Assembly (NCBI RefSeq): GCF_043641665.1
Contig: NC_092196.1
Coordinates: 15,497,692-15,561,691, forward strand
DNA from: Enoplosus armatus
Taxonomy: Eukaryota > Chordata > Actinopteri > Centrarchiformes > Enoplosidae
Direction of reading: 5' to 3'
DNA: 64,000 nt
The translations under genes and the position numbers were made by a program. Position 1 is the first letter of the stretch. Every line of letters begins with the position of its first letter. Under the pieces are notes generated by a model. The model searched no databases and had not been told where the DNA came from. It worked only from the letters and a program-made list of their open reading frames with translations. This document shows positions 1 through 14,900 of this stretch, one piece after another.

Positions 1-269
1 ATATGTTGATTGATTTCTTCCCCCATAGAGGTTATTGGTTTGAATTCAATATTGAAAGCCAATATGCCATATAATATGCCATTTTGTTTTGTGTTTGTAA
101 AATATTTTTTGAATGTTGAGCCTTCTTTCAGTGGATTGTAAACCAAAAAGCAAGAGAGGGAATGCTACAACCTAATTTTCAAGATATGTCTTTTAATTCT
201 TGAGAGAGAGGGAGACAGAAAAAAAAAATCAGTGTACCACATGTACCAAACTAAACACTAGTAATGTGT

Positions 270-482
270 GTAGTGAACGGGCGAGGCGCTGTGCATCATC
301 TGCTGTGTAGCCTCAGCTCCGCACAGACAGTGAGAGACAGCCATGGAGAGGTGGAGAGCGGACTGTTTTCTTTGTTATTTTTAAAGTCTTGCAATTCGCA
401 ACTATGACACTGTTGGCGGTGACTTGTGCAGGTCCAAACGCCCGATGCACTCGAAAGCAGCAAGAAGATTTCCACCGGTTAA
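270..482 (+). promoter_or_regulatory. axin1: Probable axin1 promoter and non-coding first exon
   Basis: Coding exon 2 opens at 2900 after a CAG acceptor, so an upstream 5' UTR exon is required. The best candidate is the GC-richer, CpG-containing stretch from about 270, which ends at a donor-like word (GTTAAG at 478 or GTATAT at 483). There is no clear TATA box and CpG stays raised to about 1060. The exact start site and donor cannot be fixed from sequence alone. A short upstream ATG near 343 lies in this leader. Confidence 0.35.
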
Positions 483-744
483 GTATATGTCACTTTTTTC
501 CTCTCCCAGCTCAGGGATTGGGATTGCGGTAGTCGGGAGATATGTGCCATCGCTTTGCTGGTTGTAAATCTATTCGGAAATTGATGTGGGGTTCCCTCTG
601 TGTCCTCTGACGGCTGGGGAAATGTTTGCGGTCGTCATGTTGTTCGTTTAGTTTAGCAGCTGTTAGCGGGGACGGTGCAGATATTAATAGGTGAATAGTG
701 TGACAAAGTTGTGCACTTGTCGGTCGGCTGCTGAAAGGCCTGGC

Positions 745-766
745 TGTGTGTGTGTGTGTGTGTGTA
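745..766. repeat. (GT)n microsatellite near the axin1 first exon
   Basis: Run of GT dinucleotides of about 22 bp, about 270 bp downstream of the candidate first exon. It makes several spurious short ORFs on both strands. Confidence 0.9.
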
Positions 767-2975
767 CGGAGTTTGTTTCTGGCTCCCCTCCCCCACTCGC
801 CGCTGCTGTTCTGCTCATTCTGGAGAGGCCAAGACATGAATGTGATGAGAGGCTCACTTCAGAGGAACAAACGGATACAGTTTCAGAGAGAAACAGGGAC
901 ATTTCCTGAACTCGGCTCCGGCCGGCTGAAATCACGCCCAAACCTTTGTAAAAATGCCCGTCAGGCCGCACACCTGTGACCGCAGAACCGTTCATTTAAA
1001 TATCAATGCGCTAACCGAACACGTCTCGTGCCGATGCATCGTTGCACACAGGTAGCGAGATGCTAGTTTGACCCGGAGATTCATTCCTGAGCATTTTAAC
1101 TTCAGCTCTGACAAACTAAGCGTGAAATGTGCTCGTATATCAACTGCCTATATTTTGTGGTTATCATTGTCACCCCAGCACAGCTGGCCTGGTGCACAGT
1201 GCACGTGCTGCTCACACTTAAGGATTGTACAGAGGAAATTCACTGTTGCCAATTGTGTCTTTACTGTCTTTGTTCAATGAGGAAGATGATTTGTATCTGC
1301 TTTGGACAGGACAGAGAGTGGGTGTGCCCTGAAGGGAATGTGATGGCAAACATGAAAAGATATTTCTTATGAAATCAAAGCTAGAGTAAACCCAGATGTC
1401 AGCCTTTTTCCAGATTTATTTCAACCATTAGAGTTAACAACTGCACAGAGTAAAAGTAATTTAGATAAAACTATTTGTGTTAAAATCTTTTAACCAACCA
1501 TTTACTCCTTGTTTTGGTTTGGTCAGAGTCCTTACTGGCCACCATGATTTTGTCCTGGCCGCAGCTGTCCAGAAATACAGGCTGCTGCATGGATGTGTGA
1601 ATCTAAACTGTCAGAGAAAACAGGCTCTTTTTTTATAAGCCGTGGGTACATTAGGAAATCAGAACGGAAAGGGTTACTGACACTGTATCTGGGAAGCTTA
1701 AACATAAACTGTATGTACAGTCCGTAGAGGTGGAGATATAGGCGCTGCTGTGTCAGGGACAATACATGAGGACCAGGATGTGTCCTTGAACAAGACATTC
1801 AATCCCTAAAATCATTAGGTATGCTATTCAGCAGCCGACCCTGCGCTCTGATAGCAGGGAAATGAAATAAGAAGAGAATATGACACGAGGATCAATAAAG
1901 TATCATTTGCTGTACTGTTCATATCAGCTAATAGTAGAGAGGCTGCTTCACTATTGAGTTCATACTGTAACCCTCCAGTGAATTCATCATTGTGATGATA
2001 CGCTAATTCTAATTTGGATGAAACTGGAGTAGCTGTGTAAAGTAATGATATGCTTATGCATACACATCAGAGGATATTACTGCAAACTACGTTAACACTA
2101 CGTCATATTCATACTGCTGCCTAGCAGGAAGCTGCCTTCAAGGCCAGACAGCACTGAAGCCACAACTCTTGGCCTGGATTGCCACAACACTGGCACATAC
2201 CTCTGAATGTGACTCAGTATGACACAGTCATAGACTATCAAACCACATCACAGACTACCAAACCACATTATAAGCCTGATGACTCTTTCTGCTTAGGTTT
2301 GCAGATGTTATGCAGAATATGCAGTCACAGATCAAGTGCTTGAGTCTTTCAGTGTGTTCTTGAATTATCGCTTATTTCCACAATTATTCTATTGTAGTGA
2401 TTCCCTAATTCCAATATAAATTAACAGCACTGTAGTTGCCAAAGACTGTAATAACATGTTCCTCATATCGGAGTGTAAACAGCCGACATCACCAGCCTAC
2501 AGAACGGGCAGCATTTAAAGGTGAACAGAAGCTACTTTCTGGTTTCAGAGCTTTACAGTAGCTTGTCTCACATTTTACAATCCTCTGGATTTCTGCAGAA
2601 TTTGAATTGATTTTAATGTTCAGCAGGAAACTGGCATCATGATGAATTTTTCATGAAAACAGTGCGTATGGCGTTTATGGCACATAATCGATCAACTTTT
2701 TGTCAACACTAGATCTGTTGATATGAATTCACTTGAACTTTGTATCAATAAATTGCTGCATAGAATTTTGTTTTGCTATTGATGTGAGAATTAGTATTAG
2801 AATATCTTCTTATAGTATTGCCCTGTCAAGGCGAGCACTACTCTACCTTTCAATGATGTGATGAAGCTGCGTCTCATTATATATTTTTCCTCCTTGCAGG
2901 AGTTTTTTTGCAGTGGCATAAGTAGAGGTCTGGAGCTAATAGTTGTGCAGTGCGGGCTCTACGAGGACGTGGTTT

Positions 2976-5900
2976 ATGGATGCTGGGACTATGAGCATAA
3001 GCGACAAAAGGGGCTACTTAGCAGACCTGGGAGGCAGCTTCACTGAGGATGCTCCCAGACCTCCAGTCCCAGGGGAAGAAGGTGAGCTGGTGTGCAGCGA
3101 TGGACGCCAGTACAGCAACCTCGGATTCTCCTCAAAGAATGAGAGCCTCAAAAGTGAGGCGTCTGTGGCTACACCCAGGCGACCTGACTTGGACCTGGGT
3201 TATGAGCCGGAGGGAAGTGCCTCCCCTACACCACCCTACTTAAAGTGGGCAGAATCTCTTCACTCTCTCCTGGATGACCAAGACGGCATCCACCTGTTTA
3301 GGACGTTCCTCAAGCAGGAGGAGTGTGCAGATATGTTGGACTTCTGGTTTGCATGCAGTGGCTTCCGCAAACTTGAAGCTAATGAGGGTAACGAGGAGAA
3401 GAAGGTAAAACTGGCAAAAGCTATCTATAAGAAATACATCCTGGACAACAATGGGATTGTTTCCAGACAGATAAAACCAGCTACCAAGTCCTTCATCAGA
3501 GACTGCGTCATGAAGCTTCATATAGATCCCGCAATGTTCGACCAGGCTCAGACTGAGATACAGACTATGATGGAGGAAAACACCTACCCTTTATTTCTTA
3601 AGTCTGACATATATTTGGAATATACACGGACAGGAGGAGAAAGCCCTAAGCTGTACAGCGATCAGAGCTGTGTTCCTGGGAATGGAAACGGGCTGTCAGG
3701 TTATTTACCCACTTTAAATGAAGATGAGGAATGGAAATGTGACCACGAGCCAGAGGAGCAGCCCGAGTGTGACCCCACACCGAGCAACCGGCTTACTCAG
3801 ACGCTGCTAATGGAGACGGCACCACAGCGTGTTGTCAACAGCGCCAGATTCCAGGACAGTCTCGAGTACAGGTAAATCCTCCCAGCAATCTAGAAAGCTT
3901 CACTTCAGCTCTAACTTCACAGTTTTTCTCTGCAAACTGCTGAATTAGAAATAAACCTGAAACCCCACAATACCATGAACGCTGCTTGAAGTTTGAAATG
4001 AAAACAGAGTCTCGTTGTAGCACAAGAGACAGCTGAGATAAGAGGAAGATGGTGTATTTCCACCTATGGGGGCGAGGAAATGTCGGAGGCTGCAGAAGTT
4101 AACTTTTTGTAAGAAGGCTGAAGTAGTGTTCTTTGTTTTTCTTGTGCAGATACTGTGGGAATCATGTTTTCCCATTGGACAGGGTTTTGTAGTGAAGGAG
4201 TTCAACGTGCTTTTGGTTAAGGATGAGCTTTCTGAAATCTCTTATTCTAAAACTGTAGTCTTTGCCTCTTCCTCTTCTTCTTAATATTAAGTCTGCATTT
4301 AGAGATTTATAATCGACTAGTCACAGCCATGGATATTGATTTATCTGATTGCTGTTCCTCTGATACTGGATTCAAAGATGACAATCTGACATTTAAAACA
4401 ATCTATTTACATTAATATGCACATCTGCTGTGAACTTCCTATCGTACTATTTAAAATCAAGACATTGTGCTCCTTAAAGGTGGAAACATGTTATATTTCA
4501 TGCTCTTGTTTTGGAATCAATACAGATTTTTATTCTTCCTAAATTGAAGTTGAACACTCAACTCAATACCCAGGGTCAGTCGAGCAACAAGCTCAATCTA
4601 TTAATACAAGTGGGTGAAGTTTGTGATTTCTTTGGACTTTTTTGCTGCAGTGAGACAGGTGACTGTTGGCCAGCTTTGTGTGCGTGCAACAGCAGCATTA
4701 AAATAATTGCCTCTCATGTTTGAAATGCTTTTCATTCTCAATGTAAGAGGTAAAAGTATATTCACCCAGATGCCAAATCTATCTTTATATATTTGTCTGA
4801 GTCGCAAACAAATTTCCCTAGATAAGTATATCTTATCTATCTTAAATCTGCTGATGGCCTGCTGATTGATGCTGAACAACATCAGCTTTTAGTCAGTTTG
4901 AAGCATGTAGACACTTAATGAGAGGGCGGGAGATTAAAATTCAATGTTCAGTTCAGTTTTTTTGATTCAGTGCCAAAGTGCCGAGGTTAACTTTGTTAAT
5001 TACAGCTGCTCAATTACCAGTGTCTGTTTGACGCCGTCTGTTTGTTTCTTCTCCGTTGATGACTGACGTTTCTCCATTTTGTGGCTATTGGTGATTCTTG
5101 CAGATCCAGTTCGTCTTTTTTTTTTAACACAGTGTTGGTGCTTTGCATAATTTACACCTGTGCTGACTTTTGACAGACTATTTAAAGTGATAAATTGTTT
5201 GGTCTGAACATGCCCTTCTTTTTACTCTCAGGTATGCAGTGCATCATGCTGATTTGAATGTCTCCTAATTATATTCAAGCTAGCAGAAGCAAAAGACAGC
5301 ATTGATGTTCTTGCTTTTTTTATTTGAAGTAAAATTTATGTAAACAGCAGCATTTGGTCATGTTGACCTTTTCATTTAATTCACCCTCTTGTGTTTTAGT
5401 TATTTTATGTCATACATTTTATGAAGTGGTGTTCGACAACACTTTGATACTGAGCAGTGATCTCTGTTCATCAGGGACAGGGTGTAGGGCTACACAATTA
5501 TGCTTTTACATTTTTCAATACGTTTTTATATTTACACAAATAATTGTAATTTAATATTATTGACTACATTTGAATAATCACCTTTGAATGTGCAGCTTGC
5601 AACATACTGAGAAGCAAAGTGGAAAAGAAGGAAGGCTATTCATTGGCCTTTTTCGTTCCAAATATATTATTGTGAAAATGATCTATAGCTTGAGTTTTGT
5701 AAATAAGGTCCACAGTAAGAGTGAGATTGTACGTACATGTAGAATACTTGTTTAAGGGATAGTACTGGTGAGCTGTTTGGACTGTTAGGGGCGTTTGAGT
5801 TGTGATTTGTGCTTTGAATCTGTCTAAAGCTGGGTAGACACTCTGCATTTTCATTGATATTTTATGTTTTGTTAACTCATGGTCTACATTTTAATCAGCC

Positions 5901-8900
5901 TCTCTGCATGGCCAGAATCTGACTCTTATGCTCACGTTGTGCGGATCGATTGACCGGCCATGATGTGGCTCTTAACACTGAACGTAAACACAGAGCCCTC
6001 AGTTGCTTTTGTCCAGTGACAATTTCAATAAAGTTTATTCAAATAAGCGTATATATGGAGCCGCAGATGTCTGGGAGATGCGGTCTGTCTGTTCTGAAGT
6101 TCAGTTTTATATCACAGCAGCCATGTTGGAAATCAGACCATGGAACTGCTCAAAGCCGACCAAAATTTCTGACATGCCAGAAATCCATCTTATCGGGGAA
6201 ATGAATGTTGTGACCCTCCTCAAACTGCACCTCCAATGACAACCGATCTGGCGGAAATGTGGCCCGATTCTAAAATTAGTTGGGGGCGACCAATTCAGGG
6301 CTAACATTGGGCTTAATCTGTACAGTGTCTGCCCGGCTTAATACACAGCAGCCAGTAGAATGACAGAGAAGAGATACTCAGTAATCAGGCTGCAGATGCT
6401 TGTTTACTCTACATGTTTGTGATTCTCCAGCATAACAAATTGTAATCATGTTAAACAAATGAAAAGTGGCTTAGCATTAGTTACGTGCTCATGATTTAAG
6501 TGTCCTTTCTCAAATGAAAGTGTAACAATGAAAGATGATGATTTCAACTTGTAAAGCTTATTATGTAATAAGATTACATCTTCAACAGAGGATTAAGGCC
6601 ATTTGCAGTAAAAAACGTTCAATAACATGTTAGGTGTCATCATTGAATGGTCACAAGGGACAAAATGTACTGTCATCGTTGCAAACTAAACCCAACGGGG
6701 GGATTTTAGATACTAATACGATTGCAGCCGTTGTTTAGTTTGCAGTAATGTTGGTCCTCGACAGAATAATTGAAAATCACGTTGCTGTCACACTACAGAA
6801 ACGTTCCCATATTTGACCTCTACTGCTGCAGCACCAGCGTTATGAAGAGGGACAGGAATTCATGTCAGCTGACAGATAGACAATACCTTCCAGATAAGAC
6901 CCTCTGCGACTGAAACACTGGACACGGTGCAGCACAGGCAGTGGAGACGGAACAGATCCTGATGACAGTTTGACCAGTTAAAGTATCACAACTGAACTGA
7001 AGTCAGACCTGCCATAGACTGGACAGACTAGACTTCTGCTACCTTTTCTCTTCTTTCTATGTTCTGGTCTTATGCATGCAGCTATTCTTGGTTGATATCT
7101 GCAGAACACAAGATGAATCGAATGCTTTTTTGTGTTTGATTTTTATTTGGAAAACAAAACCGAACTCCAATTTCATTGGAGATCAATGTTTTGCCTGAAA
7201 TCTCTTCTTGCTTGAGTTTTAATAAGTAAGTGAAACACAGTTTTGAGTTTATTTTCACATCATTATTTCAGCAATCAAGCATTTGGCTGGAATTGCAGAA
7301 AGACATGCTTCATTTTTAAATAGCCTTTTAGCAGCACCCGTTGGGTTTTTATGAAACTAAATTTTACATCAGTTGTGTCTGATCTCTTCAGAGACAGGCA
7401 ACAAAAGACATTAAATAGTCTTTCAGATCAACTTTAAATAATCAAATTACTTGAAAGAGAATGACCTATACATTCATTAATGTTTGGTGAGATTTTTGAA
7501 ATGAATAGCTGTGAACAGCTCAGTTTTGTTCTCATTCAGCTACTTCAAAGGCAAGTTTTCATCTCCTTTGTAATTTTAATGAAAGTTGTTGTTTCCTTTG
7601 AGTGATCTTTTGAGGGTCCTAACAATCTGCATTCTGGAATAAAGTTGAGAGGAAAATAATACCTTTTCTTTTTATGAGATTGTTTTGCTCTTTGTATGTA
7701 TCTGACAGTCGACATGAGAGGGAGACGGGCAGGACAGAGGGAGAGACAAAGGAATGGCATGTGGAAGTTTTGATTACACATGGAGGGCGACTGAGGACAC
7801 TATCTTTAACAAACTGCATGTGTAAAACACAGCTATTTCTTAAACACTTAAAATTATTTTCATCACAAGTTAATTAAATGAAATCCACATAGATGTGGTC
7901 AACAAATATAAAACGCAGTAAATAGAGAGTTTTTAAATGAGTAGCACTGTATGGCCTTCCAGCCTGTTCATGCTCAGGTGATGATAGGAATCCTGGTGTT
8001 TTATTGTGTATTTTATTGCTCTATTGTTTTTTTGTTTGTTTTTTTTCACTTGGAATCAAAAAATGTAAGCACTACATTTATTTTTTAAATGAATCACAAA
8101 TAAGGATTAATAAAACAAGAAACAACCTGATACAGAGTCAGTTCAGAAGAAACTGCACTGAACCATTTTTCATCTGGATGTCCAGTGACTTTATATGTAC
8201 TGCACTGGTGTGTTTCTAAAATGTCTCGGCAACTGTGAGCAGTGTTACAGAACAGTTTTGCTCAAGGAATCAACTCGTCTGTCTTTAATCAAATGCCAGA
8301 TTTAATTAGATTAATGTTTTCTTCTAGTCATTTCCTTTCATTTCTCATCATTAGCAATGCGGCCACATATAATCACAACTTGAAACTCATTGTCTGTAGA
8401 CCGCACGTTTTATTTGTCCCAACTCTTCACCAACCCAGCACTGTAATTATTCCCTGTGGTTGAATGTGGATGCTAATGAAAATCAGTCGGTCACAAAGGT
8501 TTCATTTTGAACTCTTGGGTGCTTCTGCATTCCGAACAGGGAGAAAGCTCGGGAAAAAGGCTTCAGGGAATTCCAATTTGAATAAAAAGAGGTGATGCCT
8601 AACATCTTTAATTCATGTTTACAAAGCCCTGTAAGAAGTGTGCTCAGCAAAGTCAATGACTGAGAATGTAAATGGTGTCAAATGAAGCTTCCCTGTATAT
8701 CTGTAGACGCTCTTGAAGAATTTGCATCATAATAAGACCTGCAGTTATACTTCACTCTTCAATACTCTGATATCGAAGTGATCTCTAACCTAGTTTGGCA
8801 TTTCTTGTTACTTATCCACCAATATATACACCGATACAATACATCCGCAGTAAGCTGATATCGGCCTAGCTGTACTGCCGACACACACTATGGTGACAGA

Positions 8901-11900
8901 AGCTAAATGCTAAGCTAAGCTAATTTTCGCCTGTTTCAATGTTCCAAGTTCAGCTTTGTTTGGAGTATACTGCCAGCCTAATTCTTAACATTGCCCCAGA
9001 GTGGTTTACAAGACAAGATATCATGTTTACTAAGCATACATAGTTACATACTTGGTACTGTAGTTTTCATGGCTTGAAAGTGTGTTTTGTAGAATTCATC
9101 TCTTCTGGAGCATCAACTCTCTCGTAGCCGTCTCATCAAACCAGAAGTGGAGGACATTTGGCTCTTCTTAAATCACAAAGTGAATAATATTATGGATTAG
9201 TGCTGTTAAATAATAACACAACACTCTATGTTCTTTATTACGAATTACACCAAAGAGCTGTGTTTGTTTTATAAATGCATTTTTATGAGCGTGTCTATCA
9301 CATTATGGTCTATTTCAGTACATTTTTCTCAGCATTTCCTGTATTTCTTCGTTTTTCCAGGCATGCACCATGTCGGGAGCCCATCAACCCGTACTATGTC
9401 AACATTGGTTATGCTATGGCTCCTGCCACCAGCGCCAACGATAGTGAGCTGCAGAGTATGTCCAGCGACGCAGACACAATTTCCCTTACCGACAGCAGTG
9501 TGTATGTATTCTCTCATCTCTCACACATATAAACACACACATTTCATGCATGAAGTTGTTATACCAGGTCATGAAGTCTATGCCAGGCTACATTTTCGGC
9601 TGGAACACAAGAGTTTTATCATCAAAATTAAGGACAGAACCCAAAACTATACTAAGTATTCCCAGTTATTGTTTAAAAGGAAGGGATGTCATATAAGTTA
9701 GCATTGCTCAAAGGCAGAAATAAGTTTAATTGGCTTCAAAATCTTGCCTGTTTTTTACCTGTGCTCGACCTTAACAACAGGAACAGCAACTGAAGTCCCA
9801 TCTGTTCATTAGCCAAACCAGCTAAAGCGGTTAGAATTGATCTCTAATGCTAATTAGGAATCCTGAAAAACTCACTCTCAGCAGACATAAAACAAAGTCT
9901 GGTAACCTACTGACCTCTTTTGCCAATGTGACGGAAAAAAACAGTTTGAAATGTTTCCAAAGTGATTCTTCGTAGTCACTGTTCTTAATTTGAGGTGAAC
10001 AGAGCAGAATTTGTCTTCTGTCATACGTAACTTTGTTTGAGCTCAAGCATGACAATAAAAAGACAATGTTTTTTAATGTATATACTCGCATTTGAGTTGA
10101 GTGTGCAGACCAGGTACGTGCTGGTGAAAGAAAATTTGAAAAATAATGCTTCGTAGGTGCAGAGATGGAACTGGGGAATTATGCCGAAGAAACTTCAAAG
10201 CTTGCACAACTGGACAAAAATGTGTTTGAAGCTGAATGGATTAGAGGCTGTTATCAGCTAATTGGTCCAGAGCTTCCAGCACAGGAGAGTGTGAAACCCA
10301 GCATGACCAGTACCTCATGGAGTTACAGACTCATGGATGTGTTAACTTGTAACTGTAATCTGCCAGACCACTTGTGGTGCAGGAGGGACACAATAAGCCC
10401 GTGAGAATGCCTGTCCTGCCGTCCTGATTAATCAAGACTTACAAGGTGTTCGTTTTAGGCAAAAATGCAGCAGAAAGCTTTCAACTTCAAAGCTGCCTGT
10501 GTTGTTTATTCATGAGGATGTTTTATGAAAATGTCTTTGTTGTTAATTCCAGAGATGGGGTTCCACCCTACAGATACCGCAAACAGCATCGCCGGGAGAT
10601 GCACGAAAGTGCCAAAGCAAATGGGCGAGTGCCACTACCTCATATTCCAGTGAGTTATTCATGGGTTCTTTCTCTTCCCTCTCACTTTCTGCCTCAACAC
10701 CTCTCTTTAACTGTCTGTCTCTGCCTTATTTTTCTCCGCTCCACCATTGGAGATGTGCATATTTAAGCTCTGCTGTGTCGCAGGGCCTGTGATGGAGTAT
10801 AAGAATAGCTGATGGTGAAAGAGAAGGCTGTCTAAATGCAGCTTGATGCTTTCCTAAGCTGTGTGCGCTGAAGCCTAGCAGACATGAATCCTCCCCTGTG
10901 ACAGCCTGATGCCTCCCTCTGCAGCTTATGCTGTCTCTTGGTAGGAAAACCCCGGCCCTAATTAGGCCTCGGAGTAAAGAGTCAAATTAAAACTCCACAC
11001 GTAGCATCTTATTAGGATGCATGAATTGACTGTATAGTAGAGCTCAAATCCCCAAAGCGTAACTCTCACGTTTCCCTGCCCCAACAAATTAATGATGACT
11101 TCACTTCATGGGCAATAAGAAGACTGACAGGGCTTGTAGGTCATTGCATTAATGTCACTTTGTTTATATACACTGCTTCCAAATCAGGCGTTAACAGCTT
11201 TGAATTGTCATAACTGCAGTGCAGTAACTTGTGCTGGCAGGAGAGGAAATAAATGTCACTCAGGTCCTCATTAAGGCAACTTTATTTGTGTCGTGCATTT
11301 CATACACAAAGGCAATTCAAAGTGCTTTACATAATGAAATATAAACATAAACAAATAAAGAGCATGAAAAAGAGATTATGTGCGTCATTTTAAATTACAG
11401 TACTCCCAGTTATCCTCCTAGTTTGAAATGTAAACTAAAACAAAAAGGTTAGTGTCAAATCTAGTATGAATTTATTCGAGTGTGAAAATGATGTATTTTT
11501 GATGGGAAGTTTAGCTCCAACCTCTATTTCAAAATCACACAGAAGGCATGGGAATGTCACTGAGGCGTGATAGGATTTACAACAATGGTTAAGCATACGT
11601 TCTCCATCATTACTATGTCAGAAAGGATCAGTTTCAGTAGTATTCAGTCTTGTTGCAGGTTATTCCAAATTTGAATGTATTTTCCCTTTGGACATTTAAC
11701 ACTTGACACTGTCTGCTTTAATGTTTCCTGCATGTGTTTTAGTCCCTTCATATGGCCACTGACAGGATGTAAGGGGTCAGGGTGGTAAAATTGCCCACAT
11801 GGTGTTGACAGTAATGCAGCAGTGACAGAAATACAGTGCTTACAGTTTGACATTTCTTCCTGCAGCGCACGAACCGGATTCCAAAGGATATCCATGTGGA

Positions 11901-14900
11901 GCCGGGAAGGTTTGCTGCAGAGCTGATCAGCAGACTGGAGGGTGTGCTAAAGGAGAGAGAGGCTCAAGAGAAACTAGAGGAGCGACTGAAGAGAGTACGA
12001 TTGGTATGTTCACTTTATTTTCTGAAACAGTGTCTACTGTTTAAAGCACAAGCAGAGTCACTGTTTAGTTAATTTGGTTTAACACGTGTGAATAAGCTGC
12101 AGAGCTTCACACTGGAGAGCACTGTCTGTAGACTTAATTACCTCTAACGTAATACAATTGAGGCAGGAAAGGAAAAGGAACACACATGTTTTGACTTTCA
12201 GTTTTTCTCAGCATGATTCTGAGCTGCTTTTATTCCGTAAAGTTACGCCTTCAAGTCATATGAGGCACTGTGAGTATCTGATTATTACTGCCACCACTTT
12301 AGCTTCTGGTGACACCAACTGAATAATATTAATGGCCAGGGGAAAAAAGAAAATTGAAGTATGGATCCCTAAAGTAGAGGCAGTTTAGGGCTGCTACTAA
12401 AGATAATTTGCGTCTGCCAATTAATTTTTAGATTAAATGATCATATAGTTATTAAGATGTCAGAACGTTGTGAACAATTCCTATTATACTTTCCCAGAGT
12501 TCATGGTAACATCTTCAAATTCCTTATATTATATGACCAAGAATTCAAAATCCTAAAGATATTCAGTTTACAATCATATATGACAAAGAATCAGAGAATG
12601 TTTGGTGTTTTACTTCAAAGCATTCATTGATTATCAAAATAGTTGCATTTGAGTAATAAACTTTGTATTATAGCAGTTTGCATTATATTGGAAATGTTTT
12701 TATTGAATATCAAATTTAAATACTGTTATATTTTTTGCATTCTCAGACTTTCAAAAGGCAAAATATGAGAAAAGCTTCTGGTTTAAGCTGTTCTCAGTGA
12801 ACATGCTCTGGTTATGAGCATCTCATTTTTTGTACAAATCTTCATTTGAAATTACTCTTATTCTCACCTGAATAACTTTGATTTACTTTAATAAAAGAAT
12901 GATTAAATAAAGGATGATCCTAGATAGCATATTGAAAAGCAGAGTGAATATTGAGCAGTATCAGTGATGTGTGCGAGCTACCACCAAAGCCCATTTCTGT
13001 GCCAGAAAGCGAGATGTGTGTCTGGCCGTTGGGCTTTAAGTTTTCAGTAACAAAGGAGACTTAAATCCGCCTGGCCTTAATGAAATTAATGAGGCTAGCA
13101 ATTTGAATGGGGAATAAAAAAACATTATGAATCATTTGGAGAATTCCAGCCTTGGCCTGTCAGCGATCTGGCTTTGTCGATGAATCAGATGGAGCACCTG
13201 CACGCTCGGCCACTTGTAAGCCTGGAACAGTGTGCCGCCTGTTTGATGTCACTTGAACGGTGATGAAATGTTTGCTGCTACCACAAATGAAATCTCTCTC
13301 AGTACACAGAGCCAAGTATTAAGTCTCAAGGCAGACAATTTATGTGGTTTGGCCCTGAAAGGAGAGAAGCTGCCATCACACACCTCAAGGTTTGCTTTAT
13401 TAAACCTGGAGGCAAGCATGAAATGACTGCCTTCATCAAGTGATACTCTGTGCATCTAAAAAAGGAAATGTGAACTTAGCTTTTAGCTTTTTGAACATAA
13501 TATCAGAGGTATTAAAAACGATGTGGTTATAATGCATGAAGAACTTCTGTAGCATAAAATCAGATTCAAAAATCCACCATGTGGTTAAAAATTGATGTTC
13601 TAATTATATTGCTGTGAGGAAAAGGTCCACATGATGTCATGAGGATGTGAGCAACTTAACTTATTGCCACAGCTGTCACACAGTCTGCTAAGAATGAAAT
13701 TATGCCTTCACTTAAAGTAATTGTTTGGAACAATGGACCTTGTGGCCCAGCTATGCACTGGATAATTCACGTAAACAAGAGCAGCAGCATGCTGTTCACA
13801 ACAGTAAATCAATAGCAGAAAGACTCATGTGAGCAGGATGGTCAGAGCTTGTCTGAATTGGATTTTTATTTGGCCTTAACAAGATAGCAGAGCATACAAC
13901 CATGTACACTATTAGTCCTTGCTAGGAGAGACACAACGTTGTATAAATGAGCTCCTGTAGACTGTTATCAGTAAATCCCCATCCACCACCTAATCTAACC
14001 TGTAGAATCTCAAATATCTGCTGTTGCCTGCCAAGGGTTTTCATTTTCAAACAAAGTGTGGGGAAATGTGCTCAAATGAAGATGTCAAGGTACCATGAAT
14101 AACTTGAAGTGGGCTCAGCTAACACAGATATCTGGATCTGGTGCAGAGATACGAAGACGCATCAATTATTAAAAACATGCCAAAAAATATTTGGCTGCAT
14201 TTGGTATCTTTTACAATATTGCTGAATTTAAGGAAGCAGTGGGAAGTTAAGTTTATGTAGGAGCAGGAGCAGAAACCCTTTCATGTTTTCTTTGATACGG
14301 TTATAGCAAATGGATGGTGAGCACAGGGCAGTAGCAAACTCAGTTGGTTTGGCATGTTCACAAGTGAAGGTTTTTTTAAATTATTAACATAACCGACATA
14401 AAACGTTTGGGCATGGACTGGCTAAAAGATAAAAGTGAAATCCCTACCTACTGTTGTCTTTCCACTGCGTTTCTTTGTTCTCTCCCCTCCCTTCTCTCTC
14501 TGCCCAAGAGTTACTAACTTTATACAGGAAGCACAACAGATAAAAGCTCTGCTGAATGGTGCTCACTGCCCCAGCAAAACATTTTCTGGTGTTTTTCTTT
14601 TATTCAGTAAGAAAATATTGGGTTCAGAATGTGAATTTCATTGGTAGTAATAGTGCTGTGATGTCCGTGTGGCATGCGGATTACAACAGTTTTACATGAC
14701 TGAATTTTTCCATCCACTGCTGTGTTTCATTTCATCACTGCACATCCTCCACTCCCCACACTGCCTGCCTATCAAAAGCTATTATGAATGCCTGCAGCAT
14801 CCCACCCCATGATTCCCCCGGGAGCAGATTCTGAAACTGTATCGGTTGCACTTGTCATTACATGAAACAACACAAATGTGCTGTGTGCATGCATTGTACC

